Assembly: GCA_023247255.1 (NCBI GenBank)
Contig: JAHFGV010000024.1
Span: forward strand, 1 to 36,868
Direction of reading: 5' to 3'
Source of the DNA: Candidatus Omnitrophota bacterium
GTDB lineage: Bacteria > Omnitrophota > Gorgyraeia > Aquiviventales > Aquiviventaceae
DNA length: 36,868 bases
The notes under the pieces are model-generated. The model was not told the DNA's origin, ran no database searches, and worked only from the letters and a program-made list of their open reading frames with translations. How positions within the stretch are numbered: position 1 is the first letter of the stretch; the number at the start of each line of letters is the position of its first letter. Both the position numbers and the translations under genes were made by a program. This document shows positions 21,809 through 30,408 of the stretch, piece by piece.

Positions 21809-23344
21809 TCAAACGTCGAAGTACAGGTAGAACTCATAAGGATGGGGGCGCAAGCGGACCTTTTCAATCTCCTGCCGCTTATACTCCAACCATACCTCAA
21901 TCACATCCTTAGTGAATACATTTCCTCTCAGGAGGAAGTCATGGTCTCGCTCCAGGGCATTGAGGGATTCCTCAAGAGAGCCTGGAACCTGTTTCGGCGC
22001 ACGATCCGGTGGCAACTCGTAGATGTTTTCATCCACTGGGTCTCCGGGATCGAGACGGTTTTGGATCCCATCCAAACCGGCCATCAGCATGGCGGCGAAG
22101 GTGATGTAAGGATTGCACGACGGATCCGGTGCACGAAACTCGACGCGCTTGCTCTTGGGATGCGGGGTGTAAACCGGAATTCGGCAGATAGCCGAGCGGT
22201 TCCTCGCGGAGTAGGCCAGGTTGACCGGCGCCTCATAGCCCGGAACCAGACGCTTGTAGGAATTGGTCGTCGGTGCTGCAAAGGCCAGGATGGCCGGCGC
22301 ATGTTTGAGCAGCCCGCCGATGTACCATTTGCACATCTGGCTGATCAGGGCGTAGCCTGCTTTGTCGTAGAAGAGGTTCTTACTCTCCTTGGTCAAACTC
22401 TGATGGGTGTGCATACCGGAGCCATTGTCGCCGAAGAGAGGCTTGGGCATATACGTCGCGACCTTGTTGTGCTTGCGGGCGACGTTCTTGATGACATACT
22501 TAAGCATCAGCAGCCAGTCGGCCATCTGGGTGAGCGTGCCATAGCGCATGTCGATCTCGGCCTGCCCGGCGGTGGCCACTTCATGGTGATGCTTCTCAAC
22601 CGGCACCCCTGCAGCACGGGCCTTGTTCATGATCTCGCTGCGGATGTCCTGGAAGATATCGTGTGGCGGAACCGGGAAGTAGCCTTCCTTGAATCGGGGC
22701 TTGTAGCCAAGGTTCGGCTTCTCATCGCGCCCGGAGTTCCATTCTCCCTCGATCGAATCCACGTAGTAGTAGCTGGAATTCTCGGTGGAATCGAAGCGGA
22801 TGTCATCGAAGATGAAGAACTCAGGCTCCGGCCCCCAATAGCTGATATCCGCGATGCCGGTTTTCTTCAGGTAAGCCTCGGCCTTCTTGGCAATATAGCG
22901 CGGGTCTCGGCTATAGGGTTCCTTCGTGAGTGGATCGAAGATATCGCAAATCAGGCTGAGGGTCGGGATCTCGCAGACTGGATCCATGACCGCTGTGGAG
23001 GGATCCGCAAACAGGTTCATGTCGGATTCGTGAATCTTCTGGAAGCCGCGGATCGATGATCCATCAAAACCAATTCCATCTACCCAGATGCCCTCCTTTG
23101 CACTCTGAGCGACCTCCTCAACGGGGATCGAGAAGTGCTGCCAGAGACCCGGCAGGTCGTTGAACTTCAGGTCAACGACCTGAATGTTGTGCTGACGGAT
23201 GATCTGCCAGACCTTCTTGACCGCTTCCTCAGAAATCCCTGAAGCCGGTTTGGAATTACTCGTTTCGCTCGAAACACCGGATGCTCCACGGCTTTGGGCA
23301 AGACGAGATGCTGATTGACGCTGAGAAACACTGGCCCTGGGCAT
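21809..23344 (-). CDS. glnA: Glutamine synthetase, GSI-beta type with adenylylation-site tyrosine
   Basis: The 511-residue protein carries all the type I GS motifs: [80 protein letters not shown] and [27 protein letters not shown] with Y442 is the adenylylation loop of the GSI-beta class, so GlnE-type control is expected. The first 38 or so residues, rich in Ser, Arg and Ala, precede the normal start of the family; AGGAGG eight bases before the ATG at 23344 and the absence of an internal ATG support this long form. GS is the main ammonium-assimilating enzyme with the adjacent amtB and P-II genes. Confidence 0.93.
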   Translation of the reverse strand: MPRASVSQRQSASRLAQSRGASGVSSETSNSKPASGISEEAVKKVWQIIRQHNIQVVDLKFNDLPGLWQHFSIPVEEVAQSAKEGIWVDGIGFDGSSIRGFQKIHESDMNLFADPSTAVMDPVCEIPTLSLICDIFDPLTKEPYSRDPRYIAKKAEAYLKKTGIADISYWGPEPEFFIFDDIRFDSTENSSYYYVDSIEGEWNSGRDEKPNLGYKPRFKEGYFPVPPHDIFQDIRSEIMNKARAAGVPVEKHHHEVATAGQAEIDMRYGTLTQMADWLLMLKYVIKNVARKHNKVATYMPKPLFGDNGSGMHTHQSLTKESKNLFYDKAGYALISQMCKWYIGGLLKHAPAILAFAAPTTNSYKRLVPGYEAPVNLAYSARNRSAICRIPVYTPHPKSKRVEFRAPDPSCNPYITFAAMLMAGLDGIQNRLDPGDPVDENIYELPPDRAPKQVPGSLEESLNALERDHDFLLRGNVFTKDVIEVWLEYKRQEIEKVRLRPHPYEFYLYFDV

Positions 23345-23367
23345 GACTAGAACCTCCTCTGTTCACT

Positions 23368-23400
23368 AGAGTATAGTCTTGCAAAACCTCAGTAGTAATT
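23368..23400 (-). promoter_or_regulatory. Promoter of the GSI-beta glnA overlapping a solo CATGA end
   Basis: On the minus strand TATACT (23375-23370) is a near-perfect -10 box about 26 bp before the ATG. The solo element end CTGAGGTTTTGCAA (23392-23379) fills the spacer, and TTACTA 17 bp upstream is a poor -35. A GGTGC-CAA-GCACC palindrome lies further upstream near 23418-23432 and may be an operator. Confidence 0.45.
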
Positions 23401-23496
23401 TATTTTTCCCCCGTACCATCGGTGCTTGGCACCGGAGAGACAGGCGTAATGACCAACCCCAGTGTGTTTTCGACAGAGCATTCTACACCGGAAATC

Positions 23497-23522
23497 AAAA
23501 AAAACTTCCCAGCAATTCCTGG
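23497..23522 (-). terminator. Weak terminator after the P-II gene
   Basis: On the minus strand a short CCAG/CTGG stem is followed within four bases by a run of eight T residues (23504-23497). It lies 22 bp after the stop of the P-II gene and probably ends the amtB-glnK transcript. Confidence 0.4.
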
Positions 23523-23543
23523 CGTCTCTCTCGACTAAGAGCG

Positions 23544-23882
23544 CTAAAGAGCGCCTTCACCTCTTTCTGCAGTTCGGATGCGGATCACCTGCCCCACATC
23601 AGAGACGAAAATCTTCCCATCGCCAACAGCGCCGGTCTGTGCGGCTTTCACGATGGCCTGGATGATCGTTTCCGCATCAGAATCACTGACGATGATCTCC
23701 AGCTTGACCTTCGGCAGGAAATCCACACGGTAGGTCTCCCCACGCCATTGCTGGGTAATCCCCTTTTGCTTGCCGTGGCCTTCGACTTCCGTCACCGTTA
23801 TCCCGGGATAGCCAACGGATTCGATCGCCTTGCGGACTTCAGTGAGTTTTTCAGGGCGGATCACCGCCTCAATCTTTTTCAT
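23544..23882 (-). CDS. glnK: Nitrogen regulatory protein P-II
   Basis: P-II proteins sense glutamine, 2-oxoglutarate and ATP/ADP and control AmtB, GlnE and nitrogen regulators. The 112-residue product starts MKKIEAVIRPEKL at the ATG at 23882, seven bases after AGGAG; a longer frame to 23939 adds 19 residues outside the family. The T-loop has RGETYRVDFLPKVK with the uridylylation-site tyrosine at exactly position 51, and VGDGKIFV and RIRTAERGEGAL are the ATP-loop and C-terminal signatures. It follows amtB by 60 bases, the classic glnK-amtB pairing in reversed order. GlnB cannot be told from GlnK by sequence; the location favours GlnK. Confidence 0.93.
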   Translation of the reverse strand: MKKIEAVIRPEKLTEVRKAIESVGYPGITVTEVEGHGKQKGITQQWRGETYRVDFLPKVKLEIIVSDSDAETIIQAIVKAAQTGAVGDGKIFVSDVGQVIRIRTAERGEGAL

Positions 23883-23942
23883 CGTCGCACTCCTGACTTT
23901 GGAATACCCCATCCCTTCCTGCGTTAAGACCTGGCTCATCGA

Positions 23943-25556
23943 TTACCTCCTGGCCGGTTCGATTACGCCGGCGGATGCTTCAGCCAAGATGGGCAATGGG
24001 GTTTCCGAGTGCTTATCCAGCTTGATTCCAACGTAGCCTGGGACACCCATCTCTGGAACATCGAGTCCGCCCAACTCCACAGCGGGTTCCACTCGATTGC
24101 CGACCAGCACGTCAATGAGCTTGAAGACAATCAGTGAGATCAATCCCACGTAGATGAAATTCGCCGCAACCCCGATGCATTCAGCAATAAACTGTGAAGA
24201 ATCTCCATAGAAGAGCCCCTTCACCGTTCCTGCCACACCGTTCCACCCATCGCCATAGGTGCCATCGGCAAAGAGCCCAAGGGAGAGCACTCCCCAAGCC
24301 CCGCAGACCCCGTGAACCGAGATGGCGCCGACTGGATCATCAACCTTGAGGATTCGCTCAATAAAGAACACCGACTCGACAACGAGCACTCCGGCAATCA
24401 ATCCAATCAAGCAGGCACTGATGGAATTGACAAACGCACAGGGGGCCGTGATAGCTACAAGCCCTGCCAGCATGCCGTTGCACATCATGCTCGGATCAGG
24501 CTTCTTACTCCTGATGAGCCACATCCAGAGCATCGCGATGACGGCTCCCGTCGCGGAAGCCAGCATCGTATTCGTGGCCACAATGGCAATGCGCAGGTCT
24601 GTTCCAGCGAGCGTCGAGCCAGGATTAAACCCAAACCACCCGAAGGCCAAGATGAAGGTTCCGATAATGGCCATCGGAATGCTGTGCCCAGGAATCGGAT
24701 TGGGGCTTCCGTCCCGATTGTATTTGCCAATACGGGGGCCGATGATCCATGCCCCAACCAGGGCAATCACCCCACCGGTCATATGAACAACCGAGGAACC
24801 GGCAAAGTCCACGTGCCCATGACCCAGCCCAAAGTTCTGTCCTAACATCGCCAGCCATCCACCCCCCCAGACCCAGTTGCCGAAGATCGGGTAGATGATC
24901 GTGCCGACCGCCCAGCCGTATAAGAAGAACGCTATAAACTTCCACCGCTCGGCCATGGCACCGGTTGGGATCGTCGCTGTGGTGTCCATAAACACCATCT
25001 GGAAGAGAAACAGCGCAAAGACCGCCACATCATAACCGGTCCCCATGAGGAAGAAGCCCTTCCCGCCAAAGAGCCCGAAGGCCTTTCCAAAGAGGGTGAT
25101 CGTGACTTCGTGGTTGAGGCCGGCGTATCCCCCCATCGTCCCAATGGCACCAAGCCCTCCAAACATGAGGGCAAACCCGCATATATAGAAACCCAGCATT
25201 CCTAACGGATAGACCATAAAGTTCATCGCCATCGTATGGGCGACGTTCTTTGCCCGTGTGAATCCTGTCTCCACCATGGCAAACCCAGCCTGCATGAACA
25301 TGACAAGGAATCCGGTGATCAACGTCCACACCATGTTAATGGCTACTCGGTTATGGCCCACCGCATTTGCCAGCTCAGTAATGGTCGGCTGCCCGATGGT
25401 CGTTGCTGGAACGTCTATGGCGGTTCCTGTGTTGGCTCCACTGGAGTCAGGTCCACGGTCTGCCCAGGCCAGCGTTTGCAACACCAGGCTAAGGACAACA
25501 GCACCCAGGCTGAGGAAGCTACAGAAGGTACTCCATCGCTTCAGACTCTTCATCAT
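23943..25556 (-). CDS. amtB: Ammonium transporter
   Basis: Amt proteins are trimeric inner-membrane channels for ammonium. The start I use, ATG 25556, is six bases after AGGAGG; the open frame continues 17 residues further upstream. The 537-residue product has a signal peptide ending near LAWADRG, as usual for Amt, then eleven hydrophobic segments. Signatures are MQAGFAMVETGFTRAKN, DFAGSSVVHMTGG with the first pore histidine, FNPGSTLAG and DDPVGAISVHGVCGAWG with the second. The C-terminal tail after RVEPAVELGGLDVPEMG matches the region that contacts P-II. It is transcribed with the P-II gene. Confidence 0.94.
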   Translation of the reverse strand: MMKSLKRWSTFCSFLSLGAVVLSLVLQTLAWADRGPDSSGANTGTAIDVPATTIGQPTITELANAVGHNRVAINMVWTLITGFLVMFMQAGFAMVETGFTRAKNVAHTMAMNFMVYPLGMLGFYICGFALMFGGLGAIGTMGGYAGLNHEVTITLFGKAFGLFGGKGFFLMGTGYDVAVFALFLFQMVFMDTTATIPTGAMAERWKFIAFFLYGWAVGTIIYPIFGNWVWGGGWLAMLGQNFGLGHGHVDFAGSSVVHMTGGVIALVGAWIIGPRIGKYNRDGSPNPIPGHSIPMAIIGTFILAFGWFGFNPGSTLAGTDLRIAIVATNTMLASATGAVIAMLWMWLIRSKKPDPSMMCNGMLAGLVAITAPCAFVNSISACLIGLIAGVLVVESVFFIERILKVDDPVGAISVHGVCGAWGVLSLGLFADGTYGDGWNGVAGTVKGLFYGDSSQFIAECIGVAANFIYVGLISLIVFKLIDVLVGNRVEPAVELGGLDVPEMGVPGYVGIKLDKHSETPLPILAEASAGVIEPARR

Positions 25557-25632
25557 TCCATCCCTCCTTTTCTTACTCTTCCCCGTTACTTTCTCTTGAG
25601 ATTGCATTTCGCGCAGCGAAATTTACAGCACG

Positions 25633-25674
25633 CCGCAGAGGCGAGGCGGCGGCAATTCTCCTTCGCCTCTGCGG
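25633..25674. repeat. 12-bp hairpin between porin and amtB
   Basis: CCGCAGAGGCGA (25633-25644) pairs perfectly with TCGCCTCTGCGG (25663-25674) around an 18-nt loop. It lies between the porin stop and the amtB start and could be the porin terminator, although no T-tract follows. Confidence 0.5.
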
Positions 25675-25730
25675 TGGTATTTACCCTGGGGATGGGAAAC
25701 GTGCTGCGGGATTAAGTCTCTTAAAATACC

Positions 25731-26990
25731 TTAAAACGGTGCGATGAACTCGACTGCAACCGTGTTCTGGTAACTCTCAAACCCCTGGTCATGACGGAAA
25801 ACCGCGCTGTCAGCCTTGTCCAGCCGGTACTCCAAGCGCGCCAAGAGATGCTCGTGGAGCTTGTATTCGTTGGTCAATGTCCACTCCGTCAGGGTCAGGT
25901 CAGCGATGCCGCTTCCCGTGGGGCTGGTGCTTGCGGCGTTGACGGCCGTGCGCACGCCATCCTGATCGTTAAATATCTCCCATCGCGTTGCGACCGACCA
26001 CTTGTCCGTAACGTCATACTTTGCGTAAGCGGCAATTCCGTTCCACATGGCGCTGCCACCGCCATCTTCACTCACGGCGTCTTCCTCACGGGCAATGTCG
26101 GCGTTCAGTTTCAAGGTCAAGTGCTCAAACGGCTGGTAGGTGGCGACGAGGTCCAGCAGGTGCCGCTGGTCATGGCTGTCACCGGTCTGCTCGGCCCCAA
26201 ACATGTAGGTTCCCCCAAACGAGAGGCCCTCCATTGGAGCAAGATCTGCCCCAAACTCTAGCGTCTTGCCCTTGTTGTTGTCATCCACGACATCCCAGCC
26301 GTTGCTCAGCCCAGCTCTTGCCGTCAACCAGTCAGAGACGGGGTAGCTAGTCCTAAGACCGGTGTGCGTAAAGGGAATAGCGTAGCCGAATAGGAATGAC
26401 CGCGAGAAGTTCCAGTTATCCTTCGACTCGATCACTTCTGCCCCGTGGCTCGTTACGAACTTCCCCACCTTGACATCAAGGCCGTTGCCGACCGGAGCCA
26501 AGTATTCCGCATAGGCTTGTTGCAAGTCGAATTCATCGCTGCCAGAGCCCAGGCCAGTCGTTACGGCTCCAACCACCTCGGAATCCTGACCAAAGTCCAA
26601 GTCGGTTCGGAACCCGACTGGGCTTTCATTGCTGACGGGCTTTTCTACCACCAACTCGGCTTTGTTGATCATGAAGTCTTCTGCACGCGTGTCGAAGACT
26701 CGGAACCCACTCGTTCGGTTGTTGGGTTCATTCAGGTTATAGGTATACGAGGTGTCCACAAATCCACTCATCTGAACGCCCTGAAGTCCGCTGGGCAACG
26801 ACACCGTGGACTGGCCGGTGGAGGTGGCTGGTGAGCGGGTTGACAATCTCTGTTCCAAGGAAGACAGGCGTGATTTTAACAGCTCGATCTCTGCCTTGAG
26901 CGCCGCGCTGGAAGGTTCATCCGCCCCTACCGCACCGCTTCCCACCAACAGCGTAAGCCCAAGTCCCATCACCACCACTACTTTCTTCAT
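25731..26990 (-). CDS. Outer-membrane beta-barrel porin (BBP2/OmpL-like)
   Basis: The 419-residue protein has a signal peptide (cleavage after AVGA, residue 23), a short coiled coil (AALKAEIELLKSRLSSLEQRL, about 29-49) like the periplasmic anchor of many porins, and a barrel of alternating strands beginning VQMSGFVDTSYTYN and ending in phenylalanine (VEFIAPF). It fits the putative beta-barrel porin-2 family. AGGAGG precedes the ATG. The substrate is unknown; its position upstream of amtB suggests passage of small nitrogen compounds, while the Pho-type box upstream suggests phosphate or another anion. Neither is proven. Confidence 0.82.
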   Translation of the reverse strand: MKKVVVVMGLGLTLLVGSGAVGADEPSSAALKAEIELLKSRLSSLEQRLSTRSPATSTGQSTVSLPSGLQGVQMSGFVDTSYTYNLNEPNNRTSGFRVFDTRAEDFMINKAELVVEKPVSNESPVGFRTDLDFGQDSEVVGAVTTGLGSGSDEFDLQQAYAEYLAPVGNGLDVKVGKFVTSHGAEVIESKDNWNFSRSFLFGYAIPFTHTGLRTSYPVSDWLTARAGLSNGWDVVDDNNKGKTLEFGADLAPMEGLSFGGTYMFGAEQTGDSHDQRHLLDLVATYQPFEHLTLKLNADIAREEDAVSEDGGGSAMWNGIAAYAKYDVTDKWSVATRWEIFNDQDGVRTAVNAASTSPTGSGIADLTLTEWTLTNEYKLHEHLLARLEYRLDKADSAVFRHDQGFESYQNTVAVEFIAPF

Positions 26991-27061
26991 GCTTTGCCTC
27001 CTCTGTTTCGGTTAGCAAGGAACGCTACCTTACCCCGACTTCATTACACCCATATCACAGT

Positions 27062-27079
27062 CATGTTAATTTCATGTTA
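27062..27079 (-). promoter_or_regulatory. PhoP/OmpR-type direct repeat before the porin gene
   Basis: CATGTTA-ATTT-CATGTTA on the plus strand is a perfect 7-4-7 repeat with 11-bp period. On the minus strand it reads TAACATG-AAAT-TAACATG, close to the TTAACA repeats bound by Bacillus PhoP. It overlaps the last codons of the adjacent DNA-binding protein gene, and a -10-like GATATG follows it by about 6 bp. Confidence 0.6.
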
Positions 27080-27395
27080 CATATTTCCCGTCAGGTTCAA
27101 ATCGGTAGCCCAGACTTCCCACTTCTTCGATAAAGTGGCGGCCTTCCCGCTCTAACAACCCTTTTAGGTGTCGGATGCGTTCTTCAACCATCCGCAAACC
27201 TCCGGAATCGTGTCGGCCCATTCCTTCTTCGAGGAGCTGGCGCTTATTCACTCGCTGGCCAGCCCGAGTGGCTAGATAAACCAGCAAGGCATAGTCTCGA
27301 TACGACAGAACTAAGGGACGATCAGCCAAAAGCACGCGGTATCGCTCCAAGTCAATCGTAAGATCCCCGAATCGCAACAAAAAGGATTCAGCCAT
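27072..27395 (-). CDS. Stand-alone OmpR-type winged-helix DNA-binding protein
   Basis: The 107-residue product starts at the ATG at 27395 and is a single OmpR/PhoB effector domain: LRFGDLTIDLERYRVLL, LSYRDYALLVYLATRAGQRVNKRQLLEE, MVEERIRHLKGLLE and the wing EVGSLGYRFEPDG. There is no receiver domain, and none was cut away, because the next gene ends only about 60 bp beyond the insertion. The reading frame is open into the CATGA element to 27455, giving 20 extra residues (MTQHSVNALAIFAKAQ...) of repeat origin. The element ends 12 bp before the ATG, so the native promoter has been pushed 270 bp away. A porin with an 11-bp operator lies directly downstream and is a likely target. Confidence 0.75.
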   Translation of the reverse strand: MAESFLLRFGDLTIDLERYRVLLADRPLVLSYRDYALLVYLATRAGQRVNKRQLLEEGMGRHDSGGLRMVEERIRHLKGLLEREGRHFIEEVGSLGYRFEPDGKYVT

Positions 27396-27407
27396 TCCAT
27401 TTTGGAT

Positions 27408-27677
27408 CTGGGCTTTTGCAAAAATAGCCAACGCGTTGACCGAGTGTTGTGTCATTTCCCAAGAGAAGGAATGAGGATTGTGTCATGTTTCATGAGTCAT
27501 GTGTTATGAAAGACTGTTTCATGGTTTATGTGTCATGAGTCATGGAAAGCAAAAGGAGCCCTTTGGCCATGCTTGAGACGCCTGTTTATTTTCTGCTTTT
27601 TCATGACACATAACACATGACTCATGACACAGACGTGAGCACTGCCACTAATCTCAATGTATTTTGCAAAACCTCAG
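27408..27677 (+). mobile_element. CATGA element, complete copy E5 with TTGGAT duplications
   Basis: Starts CTGGGCTTTTGCAAAAATAG and ends TTTTGCAAAACCTCAG; TTGGAT flanks it at 27402-27407 and 27678-27683. Relative to these ends the core is inverted compared with E4: GAAAGCAAAAGGAGCCC comes first and CTGTTTATTTTCTGC after it. It is about 50 bp longer than E4 owing to extra CATGA-rich sequence before the core. Confidence 0.87.
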
Positions 27678-27738
27678 TTGGATCGTAGAAAAGACAGGTT
27701 ACAATCACATGACAGACGGGTTAAATCGGAGTAACGAG

Positions 27739-29667
27739 TTACGAAGATCGGCCCCAGAGTTGGGCAGCGAGTGTCGTCAGTCCCGATCGCAGATCAAGGA
27801 ATGTCTGCATTTGTTTCAGCCAGAAGGGATCCTCGGGCTGGAATTGCTTCATATAGGCGAGGAATTCCTGTTCTAAAGAGCGCTGCGGCTTACCCACAGC
27901 AGTGATCAGCCAACTGAGGGTGTCATTTCCTTTCTGAGGGCGTTCTCTGGCCAATCGATCCAGATAAGCCAAAAAGGGTTCGGGATACCGATGCATGAGG
28001 AAGTGACACAAAGCCCAGCTCTGGGCGTAGGCATCCAGCATACTCTGATTGCTCATGCCCAGAAAGCTTCCCAACCGGAAGTTGTGGAGGAATTCCAGGG
28101 GCAGGAAGCCTTGCGTGCGCTGGACTTGCTGGGCTTCTGCAAGCCGCTCGGTATTGATTTCTCCGATGGGACTCGGCTCCATGTATCCCGCCAGTCCTTC
28201 CACGATCCACGAGTTGGCCGCTTGCATCTGCGGAAGGCTGTCCGTACTGTGCTGTTTCAGCAGTTCTTCCAATAATCGGCGTTTTTCCTCGGCCTTTCCG
28301 GTCTGGAGGTACTGACGTTTCTTTTTCACCTGTTCCTCATTTTCCTCATTGAGGGATGGAACTTGAGACAAAACCACCCCTTGCAGGCGCCAGTTATGGA
28401 ACAATGCATGGGTCAGTTCATGGCGCAGGATGGCGATGCTCAGACTTTGGTAGCTCTGACGCACCACCGCATGGGCCTGTTCGAGTTTTTGGAGAAACTC
28501 GGACATCTGGCCTTGGATGAAGATTGCGCCTCGATAGCCCTTAAGCATCTGGGAAACCTGATCGCGAGCCTGGCGGAACTGGCCCAAGAAGGTTTCATAC
28601 AGCAGCGTTGAGAAGCGCTCCCCGACCATGTTGAAACAATAAAGCACTTGATCCTCCGGGTGAAAATAACCTACGGCGATCCACCCCGGCACCCCATCCG
28701 ATGCGGCATACTCGATGTAAGACTCCCAGTCTTCAAAGACCACGATATATTGTTGGACACTGGGAGAGCGCTGCCCAACGAGCGGAAAGAACGTAAGGTA
28801 CCAGTCGACAGCCAACTGCCGAATGGCGCGTCGATACTCCTTGGCCACCGGAGGCATCGAGTCGGTGATGAGGGTAAACATCCCTTCTCGATGCACGTGC
28901 ATGCGAGGAAAAAGAGACTGCAAGGTCTGCTCGATCTGTTTGGATCGTTCGTTGCGAATCGGACGGAACAAGAGTTCCGCCACATCGGAGCGCGGAATGG
29001 TCTGCATGATCCGGCCGCCCGGGTTCACGGTATGGGTCAGCACCAGCGCCTCGGAGGTGACCTCGGTGATCGGAGCGTCCAGAACCGTTGCGTTCATCAG
29101 CTTGACGACGACCGGCTGGTGATAGGGCCAGATTTCTTCTTGTCCTTCCCAAGGCATGACGACGTTGTCCGCATCCGTATCTGCTTTTCCATGCACCATC
29201 CGTCGGATTTCTTGCGTTTTGAATCCGACCTGCCCAGATTCCCAGCGCAAGGTGATTTCCTGAGGACTTTGCCGGATGAGTTCTCCGGTGACGATCCCAC
29301 CGTTGGTGAGGTAAAGGGTTACGGAATCGGGGTGGGTTGTTCCCGATGAGGTGGGGGACTGAGACTTTTTGGGTTGGGTGTTCGGTTGGCTTTTGGCTTG
29401 CGATGCATCCGAGACAGCACCAGCGGCTTTAGAAACCGCAGGCGCTTGGGTTTGGGATTTGTGCGGGGAGCCCTTCGATTCGGTGGGATCCGGATGCGCA
29501 GGCGTGGACCAAAAACGGAGCCACTCACCGCACCGATGAATCGTCCACTGGACATTCACCGGTGCGTCTTTGAGCCAAGCCGTTAGCGAATTCCTCTGCC
29601 AATACCCAGTCCCTGCGATCAGCAGGACCCCAACAACGATGCTTCTTCGAAGAAAAGTACGCTTCAT
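27739..29667 (-). CDS. Membrane-anchored HExxH peptidase-like protein (DUF1570-type)
   Basis: With the ATG at 29667 the protein has 642 residues: one N-terminal transmembrane segment (about 8-25), a low-complexity Pro/Ser/Gln linker (about 55-120), two small beta-rich LSm-like modules (VTLYLTNGGIVTGELIRQ and VVVKLMNATVLDAPITEV), and a metalloprotease domain with H416-E-L-T-H420 and the downstream SWIVEGLAGYME whose E490 could be the third zinc ligand, the gluzincin pattern seen in DUF1570 proteins. It should act in the periplasm. It follows the response regulator gene by 13 bp, so the two are one transcript. The in-frame extension to 29805 overlaps that gene and is not used. Confidence 0.72.
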   Translation of the reverse strand: MKRTFLRRSIVVGVLLIAGTGYWQRNSLTAWLKDAPVNVQWTIHRCGEWLRFWSTPAHPDPTESKGSPHKSQTQAPAVSKAAGAVSDASQAKSQPNTQPKKSQSPTSSGTTHPDSVTLYLTNGGIVTGELIRQSPQEITLRWESGQVGFKTQEIRRMVHGKADTDADNVVMPWEGQEEIWPYHQPVVVKLMNATVLDAPITEVTSEALVLTHTVNPGGRIMQTIPRSDVAELLFRPIRNERSKQIEQTLQSLFPRMHVHREGMFTLITDSMPPVAKEYRRAIRQLAVDWYLTFFPLVGQRSPSVQQYIVVFEDWESYIEYAASDGVPGWIAVGYFHPEDQVLYCFNMVGERFSTLLYETFLGQFRQARDQVSQMLKGYRGAIFIQGQMSEFLQKLEQAHAVVRQSYQSLSIAILRHELTHALFHNWRLQGVVLSQVPSLNEENEEQVKKKRQYLQTGKAEEKRRLLEELLKQHSTDSLPQMQAANSWIVEGLAGYMEPSPIGEINTERLAEAQQVQRTQGFLPLEFLHNFRLGSFLGMSNQSMLDAYAQSWALCHFLMHRYPEPFLAYLDRLARERPQKGNDTLSWLITAVGKPQRSLEQEFLAYMKQFQPEDPFWLKQMQTFLDLRSGLTTLAAQLWGRSS

Positions 29668-29680
29668 CAGCGCAGAGATC

Positions 29681-30361
29681 CTACGCAGACGGCTCCAGAA
29701 ACTTGTAGCCCACGTTACGGACCGTTTCGATATAAAGACAACCGCCAGCTTCGATCTTCGAGCGCAGGCGTCGAACATGCACGTCGACGGTTCGCGTGCC
29801 TCCATAGTAATCGTAGCCCCAGACCTTGTCCAGGAGGGCCTCCCGCGTGAATACCTTGCCCGGGTGGGTGGCCAGGAATTTTAACAGCTCGAATTCCTTA
29901 TAGGTCAGATCGATCGGCTTGCCTTTGACGTTCACTTCGTAACGTTCGAAGTCGATGGCCAGATCCCCGCAGCAGAAGCCATTCTTCATCTCAACCCTGT
30001 TGAGTTTCCACATTAAAAACTTCAGACGCTGCGCCAGTCGTTTGGCACTGACCGGCAGGGTAAGGTAATCGTCGATACCCCACCGGACGTCCATGCGGCT
30101 GAGCTGATCCTCGGTGACCAACAACACCAAAGGACAGTTCTTCAGGCTGGGGTGGCGCTTGAGGTTATGGCAAAGTTTCTCCGGTTCCGTCGCACAACGT
30201 TCCAGATCCACCACCGCGACGTCCACCCGCGATGGGGCGAAGGTATCGGTGAACACCTCGGAAGAACGGCACAAAACCACCCCAAGGCCGCTCTCCAACA
30301 GGCCGGACTTCAGCGGTTTCTTGTGATCCCAATCGTCTGTGATGAAGATAAGGTTATACAT
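29681..30361 (-). CDS. OmpR-family response regulator with degenerate receiver
   Basis: The 226-residue protein has a receiver (1-120) and a well-conserved winged-helix domain (about 128-224; ELLKFLATHPGKVFTREALLDKVWGYDYYGGTRTVDVHVRRLRSK in outline). The receiver keeps D9/D10, D52 (VAVVDLERC) and T83, but the conserved lysine of the KP motif is leucine (L102 in DDYLTLPVS), and the MPxxDG turn after D52 is lost. Such receivers are usually not switched by normal phosphorylation. No kinase gene is near. The gene is co-transcribed with the anchored peptidase, which suggests control of or by that protein. Confidence 0.82.
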   Translation of the reverse strand: MYNLIFITDDWDHKKPLKSGLLESGLGVVLCRSSEVFTDTFAPSRVDVAVVDLERCATEPEKLCHNLKRHPSLKNCPLVLLVTEDQLSRMDVRWGIDDYLTLPVSAKRLAQRLKFLMWKLNRVEMKNGFCCGDLAIDFERYEVNVKGKPIDLTYKEFELLKFLATHPGKVFTREALLDKVWGYDYYGGTRTVDVHVRRLRSKIEAGGCLYIETVRNVGYKFLEPSA

Positions 30362-30408
30362 AAGCCACCAGTAAAACCCAAAAGCCCAGTGAATTCTCGA
30401 TTGACGAT

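Noticed and set aside
23418-23432. NtrC site or sigma-54 promoter before the GSI-beta gene
   Set aside because: The palindrome is GGTGC-CAA-GCACC, the opposite order of NtrC half-sites, and no GG-N10-GC pair suitable for sigma-54 was found.
27684-27738. Pho box with CTGTCAT halves upstream of the lone regulator
   Set aside because: The two halves are 18 bp apart, not 11 or 22, so the geometry is wrong.
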